A stretch of 64,000 bases of DNA, from contig CM061535.1 of the NCBI GenBank assembly GCA_030545055.2, positions 130,442,868 through 130,506,867 of the forward strand, in the 5' to 3' direction. This document shows positions 24,659-32,970 of this stretch, one piece after another. The DNA comes from Neoaliturus tenellus (taxonomy: Eukaryota; Arthropoda; Insecta; Hemiptera; Cicadellidae). The translations under genes were made by a program, and so were the position numbers. Positions within the stretch are counted from its first letter, which is position 1; each line of letters starts with the position of its first letter. The notes below the pieces were generated by a model, which was given only the letters and a program-made list of their open reading frames with translations, did no database searches and was not told the DNA's origin.

Positions 24659-24733
24659 GTTTACACGGAGCACAGAAACTGACTGAAGCAAATGAACGGC
24701 TCATACAAGCTTAGTAAGAGCGTTAGAGTGGGG

Positions 24734-24747
24734 GTATCACGTGATAC
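24734..24747. promoter_or_regulatory. Perfect CACGTG E-box palindrome
   Basis: GTATCACGTGATAC, a 14-base perfect palindrome with the Myc/Max-type E-box at its centre, 76 bases upstream of the 96-aa gene. TCAAGGTCA at 24778-24786 lies just upstream. Its proximity to a gene for a bHLH-zipper-like protein suggests autoregulation; this is inference. Confidence 0.5.
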
Positions 24748-24805
24748 ACAACATTAGTTGTAAGTAATTTATATGGGTCAAGGTCATTCAAACTTTGAAA
24801 AATTT

Positions 24806-24849
24806 TTACCTCCAAACACTTGTAGCAAGCTACAAGTGTTTGGAGGTAA
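24806..24849 (-). terminator. 21-bp near-perfect palindrome
   Basis: TTACCTCCAAACACTTGTAG and its complement are separated by only a few bases. It stands between the 354-aa gene and the TCAAGGTCA module of the 96-aa gene and is conserved in D. It could be a second 3' signal or the end of a short RNA. Confidence 0.55.
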
Positions 24850-24946
24850 GTTTTTATTTGTTAATGATTTATTTGTAACTTAGTCTTCACCCTCAAGGAC
24901 ACGGTTTGAGATTGTCCCAGTGACTTTACATCACCGCCAGGTTAAA

Positions 24947-24996
24947 GTATTATACAAGTCAAGTATTTTTTTTTTATTAGTTGACTTGTATAATAC
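24947..24996 (-). terminator. 16-bp stem-loop after the 354-aa gene
   Basis: GTATTATACAAGTCAA and its exact complement flank a T-rich 18-base loop, about 120 bases after the stop. Confidence 0.55.
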
Positions 24997-25115
24997 CCCT
25001 CTCCCTTACTTTAAGAGAGTTAAGACTAAATTTGGAAAAATAATTTGGAAAAAGACTTTTAAATATTGTCCAACACAACCTAACAATTTAGAATTTATTT
25101 TGGTAGGCCTACATC

Positions 25116-26180
25116 CTAATCCATTTCCCACACAGATTGGCATCCTTCCCTTCGTATTAGATAGCCTTTTTTATGGATGAAAAATTGTCTTTGTACCATC
25201 CGAACGGGTACTTTCATTGTATGAAGGCTGCCATCACCTTTTACAATGATTTCTACTTTGGCATCAAAAGCTCCATAAATTTGAGCAATAAAATAATATT
25301 TTTCATCCATTTTAAGTCTTCTAATATCAAGCGGTTGCGGACTGTGGGGATGTCTGGGTTGGGATGTTTTAGACCTAATGTTGTTAAGACTGTAGGGTCT
25401 TACTCTCGGAAGATTGATGTTTTTGTTCAAGTGCGTTTGGCAACGGTCTTTATCTAAAACAGCAAACTTCTGACAGCAAAGAATCCCAAAGTCTTTTGAC
25501 ATCCAAACGTAATCGCATTTATTACCCTTGCCAGCAGGGAGTTTAACACGCTTACGTTTTTGTGTTGGACGCTTTACTGGAGTGTTTTGGAGCTTGTCAG
25601 GTTTAGGCTGGCTAGAAGGAATGGGGGTGGGAGGTGAAGGTTTAAGTAGGTCAAAAGGTAGGCTGCAGACAATTTTGGGTGGGGTAGGTGAACGGGTTAG
25701 GTCGATTGAGGGAAGTTCGGGGGAGAAGATTGATTTACGGGGTGGTTTGGTTGGTGTAGGTGGCATGGGGGATATAGGTGAAGGACATTGGGATGTAGTG
25801 TATGAGAGGATTTTCCGGGTTCTGCTGTATGGGGTGATCCTCGACCTAGACGTCTCTTCAAAAGCCGCAGACTCCGATCCTGAGTCCGATAGCAGCGAGA
25901 GTGCTGGAGAGGCTACCGGGACTCGGCCTGACGACTTGACGAGTTCTCCTGACGATGGCTGTGCACCAGCCTCTTCCACTGTCGCCGGCAATGGCGACAG
26001 GCTGGGCATTGAGGCGGGCTGTGGTGGCGGCGGCGGCGGTGGCGGCATCGTCAGGCAGCTCAGGATGTTCGCAGTCATCAGGTATTCCAGGATCGAAGTC
26101 GAGGATGATGAGGGTCGAGACGCGTCGGTCGAGGTTGAAGTTGATGGGTAGTTTTTTAGCTTCAGACCCATTTTACCCAT
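25116..26180 (-). CDS. 354-aa Pro/Ser-rich protein with Cys/His motif
   Basis: The N-terminal ~215 residues are low-complexity Ser/Pro/Thr with a poly-Pro run, and contain many S/T-P sites. A basic segment (RPTQKRKRVKLP, about 212-223) is a likely nuclear signal. Residues about 228-258 have C-x(13)-CC-x(9)-C-x2-H, resembling a small zinc site. The rest is a compact domain with strands. The D copy (45436-46677) has one extra A in an A-run near the C terminus, changing the last ~20 residues; here the frame stops before the downstream hairpin, so this version looks original. The promoter carries a GGGGGT array. It may be a regulatory DNA-binding protein. Confidence 0.65.
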   Translation of the reverse strand: MGKMGLKLKNYPSTSTSTDASRPSSSSTSILEYLMTANILSCLTMPPPPPPPPQPASMPSLSPLPATVEEAGAQPSSGELVKSSGRVPVASPALSLLSDSGSESAAFEETSRSRITPYSRTRKILSYTTSQCPSPISPMPPTPTKPPRKSIFSPELPSIDLTRSPTPPKIVCSLPFDLLKPSPPTPIPSSQPKPDKLQNTPVKRPTQKRKRVKLPAGKGNKCDYVWMSKDFGILCCQKFAVLDKDRCQTHLNKNINLPRVRPYSLNNIRSKTSQPRHPHSPQPLDIRRLKMDEKYYFIAQIYGAFDAKVEIIVKGDGSLHTMKVPVRMVQRQFFIHKKGYLIRREGCQSVWEMD

Positions 26181-26292
26181 TGTAATAAATGAAAAGAAGT
26201 GAACGTGTAAAACAAAAGTCTCAAGAGCGAGAGAGAGTACCTGTCCGTATGGGAGCTTGGACCGGAATGAGAAGTGCGTGCAGCCCGGCCGC

Positions 26293-26299
26293 CTTATAT
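26293..26299 (-). promoter_or_regulatory. TATA box of the 354-aa gene
   Basis: ATATAAGG on the minus strand, about 110 bases upstream of the ATG and directly downstream of the G-rich array. The same GGTGGGGATATAAGG context recurs at 27928-27935. Confidence 0.55.
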
Positions 26300-26330
26300 C
26301 CCCACCGGGGCTGCCACGCCCAGGATATTA

Positions 26331-26525
26331 GGGGTGGGGGTGGGGGTGGGGGTGGGGGTGGGGGTGGGGGTGGGGGTGGGGGTGGGGGGGGAGGGGGGGG
26401 TTCGCACTTTTTGCGGGGGGGGGGGGGGGGTTCGCACTTTTTGCGGGGGGGGGGGGGGGGTTTCGCACTTTTTGTCGGGGGGGGGGGGGGGGGGGTTGCA
26501 CTTTTTGTCGGGGGGGGGGGGGGGG
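26331..26525 (+). repeat. G-rich promoter array 1 ((GGGGGT)n plus poly-G blocks)
   Basis: About nine GGGGGT units are followed by four poly-G blocks of 14-22 bases, each separated by TTCGCACTTTTTG(TC). It is a strong G-quadruplex candidate. It lies immediately upstream of the TATA box of the 354-aa gene. Open frames of poly-Gly or poly-Pro across it are artefacts. The inverted copy in D (about 45103-45286) has different run lengths. Confidence 0.85.
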
Positions 26526-26735
26526 GAAATTTAAAACAATAAGCCTCACTTAAGGCGTTTATGTTAACATCGCTGAAGCCTCCAAAAAAGACACACTTAT
26601 AGACGAGTCAAACCTTGTGTGTTACTTGACTTGTACATTTTTTTTTAAAAGAGCTTAATATATTTACCTTGTTAATAAGACCTGACTGTTAAAGAATTTT
26701 GAAAACTTTTATATATTTAGGTCAAGGTCACGGTA
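26526..26735 (-). ncRNA. Possible third non-coding transcription unit
   Basis: TCAAGGTCA at 26722-26730 and an AATATATAAAAG box stand upstream of a segment without a credible frame. It contains the element TTTGGAGGCTTCAGCGATG, nearly matching TTTGGAGGCTACAGCGATG in the neighbouring unit (26793-26811). It ends at the G-rich array. RNA status is inference from promoter-like sites and the shared element. Confidence 0.35.
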
Positions 26736-26752
26736 AAACTTTAAAAAATTAA

Positions 26753-27180
26753 GCCCCACACCCCCGATGGGGGTGTGGGGCACTTGGGTTGTCATCGCTG
26801 TAGCCTCCAAAGAGACCCAACTATGACAACAAGGCAACATCCAATGTCGTGTTCCCTTCGCCACGCAAGACTTGTAAACATTTACTGCATTGTCTTTTCA
26901 ATAGCTAACAAAACATTTACTTAATTTTGAGAGAGGTTGAGGACAGCCCTAGTGGCTTACGCCCTCGGTCCGAGTGCAGGGGCCACCGCAAATTGGCCAC
27001 AGCTGTGGTCTGCATGTCAGCATACAAACGGACCGAGTCCCAAACCCAGCCGCAATATTGCATGCCTGAGAGGACCCATGCTAAAATTGGTTTAAAATTG
27101 TTTTACACGGGGGTCTACTCCCGTACCCTACCTTTACTATTTAACTTTATCAATGCAGTAAATTTTTATAAATCTTTGTG
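26753..27180 (-). ncRNA. Non-coding transcription unit 2 with structured core
   Basis: The unit begins with TCAAGGCCA and TTTATAAAAAT (about 27160-27190) and ends with a GC-rich hairpin GCCCCACACCCCC/GGGGGTGTGGGGC (26753-26781). The 150-base core at 26933-27082 differs at only two positions from the core of unit 1. In the core CTCGGTCCG pairs with CGGACCGAG, enclosing TGCAG/CTGCA and GGCCA/TGGCC stems. A second stem GTTGTCAT/ATGACAAC lies near the 3' end. No minus-strand frame of note exists. An analogy to adenoviral VA RNA is tempting, but no Pol III boxes are evident. Confidence 0.5.
26933..27082 (-). repeat. 150-bp structured core, copy 1
   Basis: Direct repeat of 27326-27475 with two differences. 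Inverted counterparts in D at 44548-44697. Confidence 0.85.
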
Positions 27181-27212
27181 GGTCAAGGCCACACGGACAT
27201 TAAAAAAATTTC

Positions 27213-27905
27213 GGCCCCCGTACATCCATGGCGAACCACGAATGTTCGGGGGCCTTGGGGACTAAAAACACAAATAGCTAACAAAGATTCATTTACATAA
27301 TTTTGAGTTTCCAGAAGGGAAACAAGAGGTTGAGGACAGCCCTAGTGGCTTACGCCCTCGGTCCGAGTGCAGAGGCCACCGCAAATTGGCCACAGCTGTG
27401 GTCTGCATGTCAGCATACAAACGGACCGAGTCCCAAACCCAGCCGCAATATTGCATGCCTGAGAGGACTCATGCTAACGTTGGTATAAAGTGCTTTTACA
27501 CGGGGGCCTACTCCCGTTCCCTGACTTTACAATTTACTTTGAGCATTGCAAAAGCTCAAGGGGGGATTGCTAAAACAAGCGTATACACTTTAGAAAAATA
27601 TAACACACTTACAACACACAATTGAGCTCAACGTAGTCAATGCTGGAACAAGCACATACATGTTAAACACATATAACAAACAAGACACAAAGGATAAAAG
27701 ACACACAGGAGACATAAGGTACAAGTAAAACACTCTCATATAAAACAATTCGCAATACCCAAACGCAAGCGCAATATCTTACAACTAATACAAGTCTTAA
27801 AGTTAGAGTAGACTTCGCTAAACACTGAAGGCGCCATTCAATGTTTAGTGATGCCTATGGCGGTCCGTCCCGATCGTTCACGTTCAACGCGCGGGAGCGG
27901 ACTGC
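27213..27905 (-). ncRNA. Non-coding transcription unit 1 with structured core
   Basis: A TATA box (27928-27935) follows a G-rich array. The unit carries a CTAAACA.TGAA hairpin near its 5' end (27817-27849), an A/T-rich middle that may be an intron, the 150-base core (27326-27475), and a 3' hairpin (27213-27254) with GGCCCCCG arms and a TTCG tip. No minus-strand open frame of 60 codons exists. Both cores are preceded by ACGGGAGTAG(A/G)(C)CCCCGTG, itself a small stem. It is a conserved structured RNA candidate of unknown role. Confidence 0.5.
27326..27475 (-). repeat. 150-bp structured core, copy 2
   Basis: Direct repeat of 26933-27082. Inverted counterpart in D at 44150-44299. Confidence 0.85.
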
Positions 27906-27963
27906 GAGCCGGCTCTGGCTGGGCCCCCTTATATCCCCACCGGGGCTGCCACGCCCAGGATAT

Positions 27964-28181
27964 CAGGGGTGGGGGTGGGGGTGGGGGTGGGGGTGGGGGT
28001 GGGGGTGGGGGTGGGGGTGGGGGTGGGGGTGGGGGTGGGGGTGGGGGGGGGGGGGGCACTTTTTGTCGGGGGGGGGGGGGGGGGCGCACTTTTTGTCGGG
28101 GGGGGGGGGGGGGGGGTTCGCATTTTTGTCGGGGGGGGGGGGGGGGGGGGCTCGCACTTTTGTCGGGGGGGGGGGGGGGGT
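27964..28181 (+). repeat. G-rich promoter array 2
   Basis: About fourteen GGGGGT units, then four poly-G blocks separated by GCACTTTTTGTC-like spacers. Same design as array 1 and placed just upstream of the TATA box of non-coding unit 1. TCAAGGTCA at 28199-28207 borders it. Confidence 0.85.
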
Positions 28182-28207
28182 GAGGTATGTTATGTGGGTC
28201 AAGGTCA

Positions 28208-28557
28208 CCCACAACACTTGTACTCTAAGTGTTGGCTATACCCCCACCACAACTGGGTCCCTAGGCTACACAACACCGCTTCGCCAGTATGTCTCCGGCT
28301 TCCATGCGGTGCGTCTCGCTGTTCTCTAGCTCTCTATATGTAAGTAATTTTACAAGTTCTGAATGTAGGTCACTACACTTTAACTCTGGGACGATATCGA
28401 CTTGTAGTATTTCAGTGTTTTGACTCAAGGTCATCACACTTTAACTCTAACACATCGGTTATCGTACCAGAGGTGCTCAATAACCTAACTTGTAATGTTT
28501 AGGGTGGCGTTTGCACGCCACGTGGTATCGCCATGAGTGTCCAGTCCAAGTTTTAAG
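28208..28557. other. Intergenic region with repeated half-site motif
   Basis: There is no gene. It contains a CAACACTT/AAGTGTTG stem near 28210-28235, two copies of a GGTCAYYACACTTTAACTCT segment (about 28367 and 28430), and a CCACGTGG E-box (about 28517) downstream of the 28558 gene. Confidence 0.45.
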
Positions 28558-28824
28558 TTAGATTAATTTTACTGTAATCTTTTCCATTTCCGCTTCGTTT
28601 TGCCAAAGTATAAGGTGTCGCTTAATAAAGTGGTATTTCTCTAAAGTTATAGGAGATTGCAGGGATACAATTAGTTTATTTAGGAGACTCTTCATCTTGG
28701 AGTTTAACACAATTTCCACTTTGACTTTGCTTCCTCGGCTCTCACAGCCTAAGCTGTACAGAAATGTTTCTTCTAGTGCCAACTCGGGCCAAGAGAACAG
28801 TGTGTTGACTGTAGGACAGCTCAT
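28558..28824 (-). CDS. 88-aa accessory protein
   Basis: The frame is open to 28926, but the upstream part is G-rich promoter-like sequence (repeated GTGGGGGAAGG) and the ATG at 28824 has a good context (CACCATGAG). The protein has an alternating strand (VKVEIVL), then a basic helix (KMKSLLNKLIVSL) and a second charged helix. The D copy has one additional A near the 3' end, altering the last ~14 residues. No family is recognised. It is transcribed divergently from the 84-aa gene. Confidence 0.55.
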   Translation of the reverse strand: MSCPTVNTLFSWPELALEETFLYSLGCESRGSKVKVEIVLNSKMKSLLNKLIVSLQSPITLEKYHFIKRHLILWQNEAEMEKITVKLI

Positions 28825-28976
28825 GGTGAAGTGATGCGATACTCCAGCGTACCACCTCACCTTCCCCCACCACTGTGACCTTCCCCCACTCCTGCTGTTT
28901 CCCCCACCTCTTTTCCCTTGACTCATGCGCTACAAGCAGTCTCTCAGTATTGTGCGAACTTTTGTGAGGTGAAGCC

Positions 28977-29231
28977 ATGTCGCAGGACACTTTAGGTAAG
29001 AAACTTAGCCGTGTTAAGACTTTATTAGTTGCTCACTGTCCACCACTCAAAGTTAAGAGAGTTTCAACTTTAGCTAAGTGGCGCAAACTGTTGCGCGGAC
29101 ACCCTAAGTTTTATACCAAACAGACTAATGTCAGTTTTACTGATGAAGATTTGTTTAATATATTGGATGAAATGACTTTTCCTTGCAAAATTCAGTTAGT
29201 TACTCCCATTCCTGACAGTTTAGAGTCTTAG
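28977..29231 (+). CDS. 84-aa basic protein (only rightward gene of A)
   Basis: A small protein, very basic in its first 50 residues (KKLSRVK, KVKRVSTLAKWRKLLRG), with a hydrophobic C-terminal part and the only plus-strand orientation in the element. It ends 13 bases before TIR2, so both outermost genes read toward the TIRs. The D copy (42368-42622) is intact with one Gln-to-Arg change. Function unknown. Confidence 0.6.
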   Translation: MSQDTLGKKLSRVKTLLVAHCPPLKVKRVSTLAKWRKLLRGHPKFYTKQTNVSFTDEDLFNILDEMTFPCKIQLVTPIPDSLES

Positions 29232-29243
29232 TCTCTCAAGCCA

Positions 29244-29809
29244 ATATACCTAGCGTACACAGAGCCTGACAGTCAGTCACTCGGTGGCTGTCGTGGGGTG
29301 CGCATCGGTGTCGGCGCTCCGTTGTTAGGTTTTCAAGGTCACAGTAATATCAAATTGTTGGTGTTGTGCTGGTTCAAGGTCACCTGAGGGATAACCGATT
29401 GCCCATTTAGGCAGAGTCATGTCAGAAACTCGAGTTTAACTTGGCACTTTTGCCGTTTCTCGTCGAAAATTCGCTCCAAGTGGTCAAGGTCACGGGGACT
29501 CTGACTGAAACTCGGAGCGTAGTGCGAGAAACGGCAAAAGTGCCAAAAAATTTTAAGTTTCGGCGTGACCTTGACCTCAGTGGCGTCGGTGACGTCATTT
29601 TGATGACGTAAGGGGTGATGACGTCATCAGCACGTCATTTCTGTGACGTCATGGGTGTGACGTCATAGAAATGACGTCATTAATGATGACGTCATCGATG
29701 ACGCAATCGATGACGTCATCGATGACGTCATCGGTGAGGTCATTGACCTCGATGACGTCATCCCTCAGGTGACCTTGAACTGGGCCAGCACCAACAATTT
29801 GACACTACT
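29244..29809 (-). repeat. Right TIR of element A (TIR2)
   Basis: Inverted copy of 3303-3868, of the same length, with only a few substitutions. It carries the same CRE array, IR1 palindrome (29736-29750) and nested inverted repeats, and ends GACACTACT at 29809. Confidence 0.95.
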
Positions 29810-30152
29810 CATGATAACAAAATTCAACTTAATCGAGAGGAGTTTTTTTATTTTAACTTGTGCGACTGAACCTATAACAAGATATTTGAGACAACTGGTG
29901 TTTTCAAGTTCGATTATTAAAGATTATCTGGAAGACACTTTGGATAAACAACCGGACGCACCTATATTATATGGACCTGTGGATACTTCTATATTTAATA
30001 GAGTTCCGCATGAAGTACAGATGTGGAGACAATTGGAAAAGTACGCTCAACTACATAAGAAATCAGTAAAACAGGAAGAAGGAGATGGAGGAGAAGAATC
30101 AAGTGTTAGTGATGAAAACGAAAACAAGGAAAATATAAAGATGGAGACTTAA
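29810..30152 (+). pseudogene. 293-aa gene, truncated and frameshifted (B)
   Basis: Only the C-terminal ~105 codons remain after the junction with TIR2. A T-run near 29845 is one base longer than in A, shifting the frame against the upstream part. The last ~100 residues still match the A protein, with a shorter Glu run. Confidence 0.7.
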
Positions 30153-30318
30153 ATGACAATGGTTAGTTTTTTAAAACAATAACCAACATTTTGTGGGGTT
30201 AGGCCTATTGGGGACGGTGCCCACGTTAAATATACACCAACGCGCCAACAATTGTACGGCCTGGTATAAAAGTAGTACCTACCGTGGTGTGGAAATCAGT
30301 TGACCTCCTGACTTCATA

Positions 30319-30960
30319 ATGAGCAGACGTGTGACCTTCAAAATGGACAAGGGAGAAGAAGAACAAGTAAAGTCCAAGCCTGGTATTATTGAGTTTCAAG
30401 CGTTTCGTGGTAATGATGATAGATTCATTATAAAAGAACTTGTGTTTTTAGACATGAATACAAGTGTTCCTTATTCGTTTTTATTTAAACCACCATGTTC
30501 TTATTCATCTTTAACTAGTAAAGCCGCTACTACCAACAGATGGATTTCAAAACACTTCCATCATATCGATTGGTATGATGGTTTTACAAGTTACACGGAC
30601 TTGTATCACATTATGCATCACTTTTCAGACAAGTTTACCAATATTTACACAAAGGGGCTGGAAAAGAAAAGATGGATCGAAGGATTTACTCATGTTCCGG
30701 TTAATGATGTGGAATCGGATAAGAATTATCAATACATGCTGGAAACCATATGTATTTGTACAAAAAGCCCAGAACATGATAAAGATAGACATTGCGCTTT
30801 GAAAAATGCCTATAAACTCGCCTCTTACCTTCAAAGTGGGGAAGTGGGGAGTGGTGGGGGTAACGGGGGTTATATAAGTGAGGAGCAGACCGGGACCTCG
30901 CATGAGTATTACTCGAGATTCCGAGACGACAACATCTCCGAGCAAGAAGACGATCTGTAA
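30319..30960 (+). CDS. 213-aa conserved protein (B copy)
   Basis: Open and the same length as 8055-8696, with a handful of substitutions (for example Gly to Glu and Leu to Ser). It keeps the TATA box and the embedded promoter of the next gene. Confidence 0.65.
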   Translation: MSRRVTFKMDKGEEEQVKSKPGIIEFQAFRGNDDRFIIKELVFLDMNTSVPYSFLFKPPCSYSSLTSKAATTNRWISKHFHHIDWYDGFTSYTDLYHIMHHFSDKFTNIYTKGLEKKRWIEGFTHVPVNDVESDKNYQYMLETICICTKSPEHDKDRHCALKNAYKLASYLQSGEVGSGGGNGGYISEEQTGTSHEYYSRFRDDNISEQEDDL

Positions 30961-30967
30961 CCTGACC

Positions 30968-31330
30968 ATGGCATCTCACCAGTTCCTTCAGACTTTGGTC
31001 GAGCAGTTCAATGCTCACTCCAAGTCAACAATATTACCTGTGAAGAAGTGCTCTGAACTAAAAGATGAGAAGCACTACATAATCCATGCTATGAAGAAGA
31101 TGGAGACTACAGTTGGGGAGGCCATCTGCTGCAGTCTCAGCGAGGCACCGTTTACTCCGGGGGATGAACCAAAGTTCCAGGTGTACCTGCCCAAGAGATT
31201 CGTCCATCTTCTACAAAACGAGGATCTTCGCTCTATTCAACCCGGGTGTCTATACCTGGTGTCCCACGGCTGCACGGGTAGCAATTCTACAGAGTTGACC
31301 ATCCACATCGCCGACAAGCAGCAGTGTTAG
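30968..31330 (+). CDS. 120-aa conserved protein (B copy)
   Basis: Open; the protein appears identical to 7685-8047 from MASHQF onward. AATAAA follows the stop, then the long stem-loop (about 31415-31470). Confidence 0.65.
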   Translation: MASHQFLQTLVEQFNAHSKSTILPVKKCSELKDEKHYIIHAMKKMETTVGEAICCSLSEAPFTPGDEPKFQVYLPKRFVHLLQNEDLRSIQPGCLYLVSHGCTGSNSTELTIHIADKQQC

Positions 31331-31611
31331 ATTTAAGTTTTAATGTTGTACATAGTTATTGTAATGTTTTATAAATAAATCATAAAAGACAAAAAAAAAA
31401 TAAAAAAAAACAAAAAAATGCAACATATCAATATGTGAAGTTTGTCACATATTGATATGTTGCATTTTTTTTTAAACTTCGCGGGTGACCTTGACCTTTG
31501 ACCTTTGCATTTCACAATTACCCCCACTACCGTAATTACCCCCACTACCGCACTAAAATTCAAACCTGCTTGGATGCGAAAAACGGTCAGTCTGTTGCCA
31601 ACTAGCAAACG

Positions 31612-31959
31612 ATGAGCACCTTGTACGAGCTTTGCTTACAACGAGTTATAACTGACTCATCTTTATTCCAAACTGCTTTACAAGATAATATCCCTATAAC
31701 AGTAAAGCAGGATATCGAAGAGTACAAGAAAGATAATAGAGGGTATTCGGGATACTCCTGGTATAGGTTCCAAGACGGGGAAAAGTTTTGTAGGCCTTGT
31801 GGCGATGCTGCCGTCAGAGACCTTCGACGGTTCGTACAGGAAGGTGGTAGAAAACAGTTCGGATTTCTAGCACCGATGTTTAGATTTGAAAACTACAAGG
31901 ACACCTGTGCTATTTGTTCCATCCCATTGTATCAATGGAAAAAGTTTAGAAGTGTTTAA
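31612..31959 (+). CDS. 115-aa CxxC protein (B copy)
   Basis: Open; both CxxC pairs kept, a few substitutions relative to 7051-7398. Confidence 0.6.
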   Translation: MSTLYELCLQRVITDSSLFQTALQDNIPITVKQDIEEYKKDNRGYSGYSWYRFQDGEKFCRPCGDAAVRDLRRFVQEGGRKQFGFLAPMFRFENYKDTCAICSIPLYQWKKFRSV

Positions 31960-32066
31960 TTGGATCTTCCATACCCCCACCACCATTACCCCCACCACTT
32001 TTTCATGTACCTCCAAACGCTGTGCCTCGGCTTCATTTCTACTCTAGCAGCCAACCTAGCAACATC

Positions 32067-32309
32067 ATGTCTCTGAACGTCAGTTGCGCAGGTTACGAGG
32101 AGGTGAGCATCAAGACTCAGCAGGAGCTAAACGACTTGTACAAGAAGTTGCAGCTGATGGTGGCACGAGGCTACCGTATAAACGTGCAAGTTTACGCTTG
32201 CAATATACGGAACACCCGGCAGCCAAAGGAAGAGCCTGGACACTCCTCGACAGCTTCCTCACCGACGTCCATGAAGACCGAGCCGGACAACTTAGATTAC
32301 TTCAGCTGA
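32067..32309 (+). CDS. 80-aa accessory protein (B copy)
   Basis: Open counterpart of 6698-6940 with few substitutions. A 3-base deletion lies immediately upstream of the chosen ATG, supporting the shorter start. Confidence 0.55.
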   Translation: MSLNVSCAGYEEVSIKTQQELNDLYKKLQLMVARGYRINVQVYACNIRNTRQPKEEPGHSSTASSPTSMKTEPDNLDYFS

Positions 32310-32575
32310 CTAGCAGTTGTATTTCTTGTTCTAACCATTGTAGAATATGTTTATTTTTTCATTATATTAAAGAAGTAAATGAGCAAAAACACCAATCTTG
32401 TTACTGACATATGAGCTCAGTAACAAGATAGGTTTTTTTAAAACACGGTTTGAATGACCTTGAAACTTCCCCCTCCACTGCTTTGCTACCCCCACCACTT
32501 GACTATTGATGTACATGGCACATCACAATTGGAAACCTCATTCCATCTTCAACAGCCAAACCGACAACATCAACA

Positions 32576-32839
32576 ATGGCAAACCTACCAACAGATAAAA
32601 CATGTCCTCACGTTTGCTGTGACTTCGTCCACGAGTTGGAGAAGAGGATGCAGGAGAGGGCTATACGAAGAAAGCAGATACACTCAGAAAATATCATGAT
32701 AGTCAACGGCTATCTTTTATTGTTCGGCCTTATTATGGTTGTACTTTTCATACTGTATGGCATAGTCACATGTGTCGGCAAGGTTGCAGAAGAAAACGCT
32801 CGTCACCATAAATTGGAAAGTTTTAATGTTACTTTGTAG
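32576..32839 (+). CDS. 87-aa membrane protein (B copy)
   Basis: Counterpart of 6168-6431 with the membrane segment unchanged. The frame begins at this Met, fixing the start in A. Confidence 0.6.
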   Translation: MANLPTDKTCPHVCCDFVHELEKRMQERAIRRKQIHSENIMIVNGYLLLFGLIMVVLFILYGIVTCVGKVAEENARHHKLESFNVTL

Positions 32840-32970
32840 GTTTTCCTTTTTTTAAAACTCCGTTTGGATGACCTTGAAACTTCCCCCACTACTCCACCAC
32901 GCCCCCACCACTTCACCATGTTCCTGCATGAGCATCACATCAACCGTCATTCCTTGTCCGACAAGCAACC

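Larger units (their letters stand above)
3303..29809. mobile_element. Element A: complete Maverick/Polinton (adintovirus-like) provirus, 26.5 kb
   Basis: The element is bounded by 566-bp inverted repeats (3303-3868 and 29244-29809) with 5'-AG and CT-3' ends, as is usual for Polintons. It encodes the hallmark set: PolB, retroviral-type integrase with chromodomain, FtsK/A32-type ATPase, adenain-like protease, penton-like and hexon-like capsid proteins. It also has about fifteen accessory genes, two apparent non-coding transcription units and two G-rich arrays. All core genes are open. The six bases outside the left end (GGTGTT) and right end (CATGAT) differ, so there is no matching target-site duplication. 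Each flank is a different element copy, which points to recombination or misassembly. Confidence 0.93.

Noticed and set aside
25528..26151. 207-aa frame opposite the Pro/Ser-rich gene
   Set aside because: Antisense shadow of 25116-26180; its Gly run mirrors the poly-Pro coding stretch.
26331..26400. Telomere-like G-rich repeat
   Set aside because: The GGGGGT unit is unlike the insect TTAGG telomere, and the array is internal and promoter-linked.
26189..26549. Open frames of poly-Gly, poly-Pro or Gly-Val repeats on both strands
   Set aside because: They are simple translations of the G-rich array, occur in several frames at once, and lengths change between copies.
27838..28343. Long Gly/Trp- and Pro-rich frames around the second array, and their mirror images in D
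   Set aside because: Low-complexity artefacts crossing a promoter array and TATA box; no conserved non-repeat part.
28558..28824. LxCxE-type retinoblastoma motif in accessory proteins
   Set aside because: I looked for it because adintoviruses can carry oncogene-like proteins; the nearest match (LGCES) lacks the required Glu.
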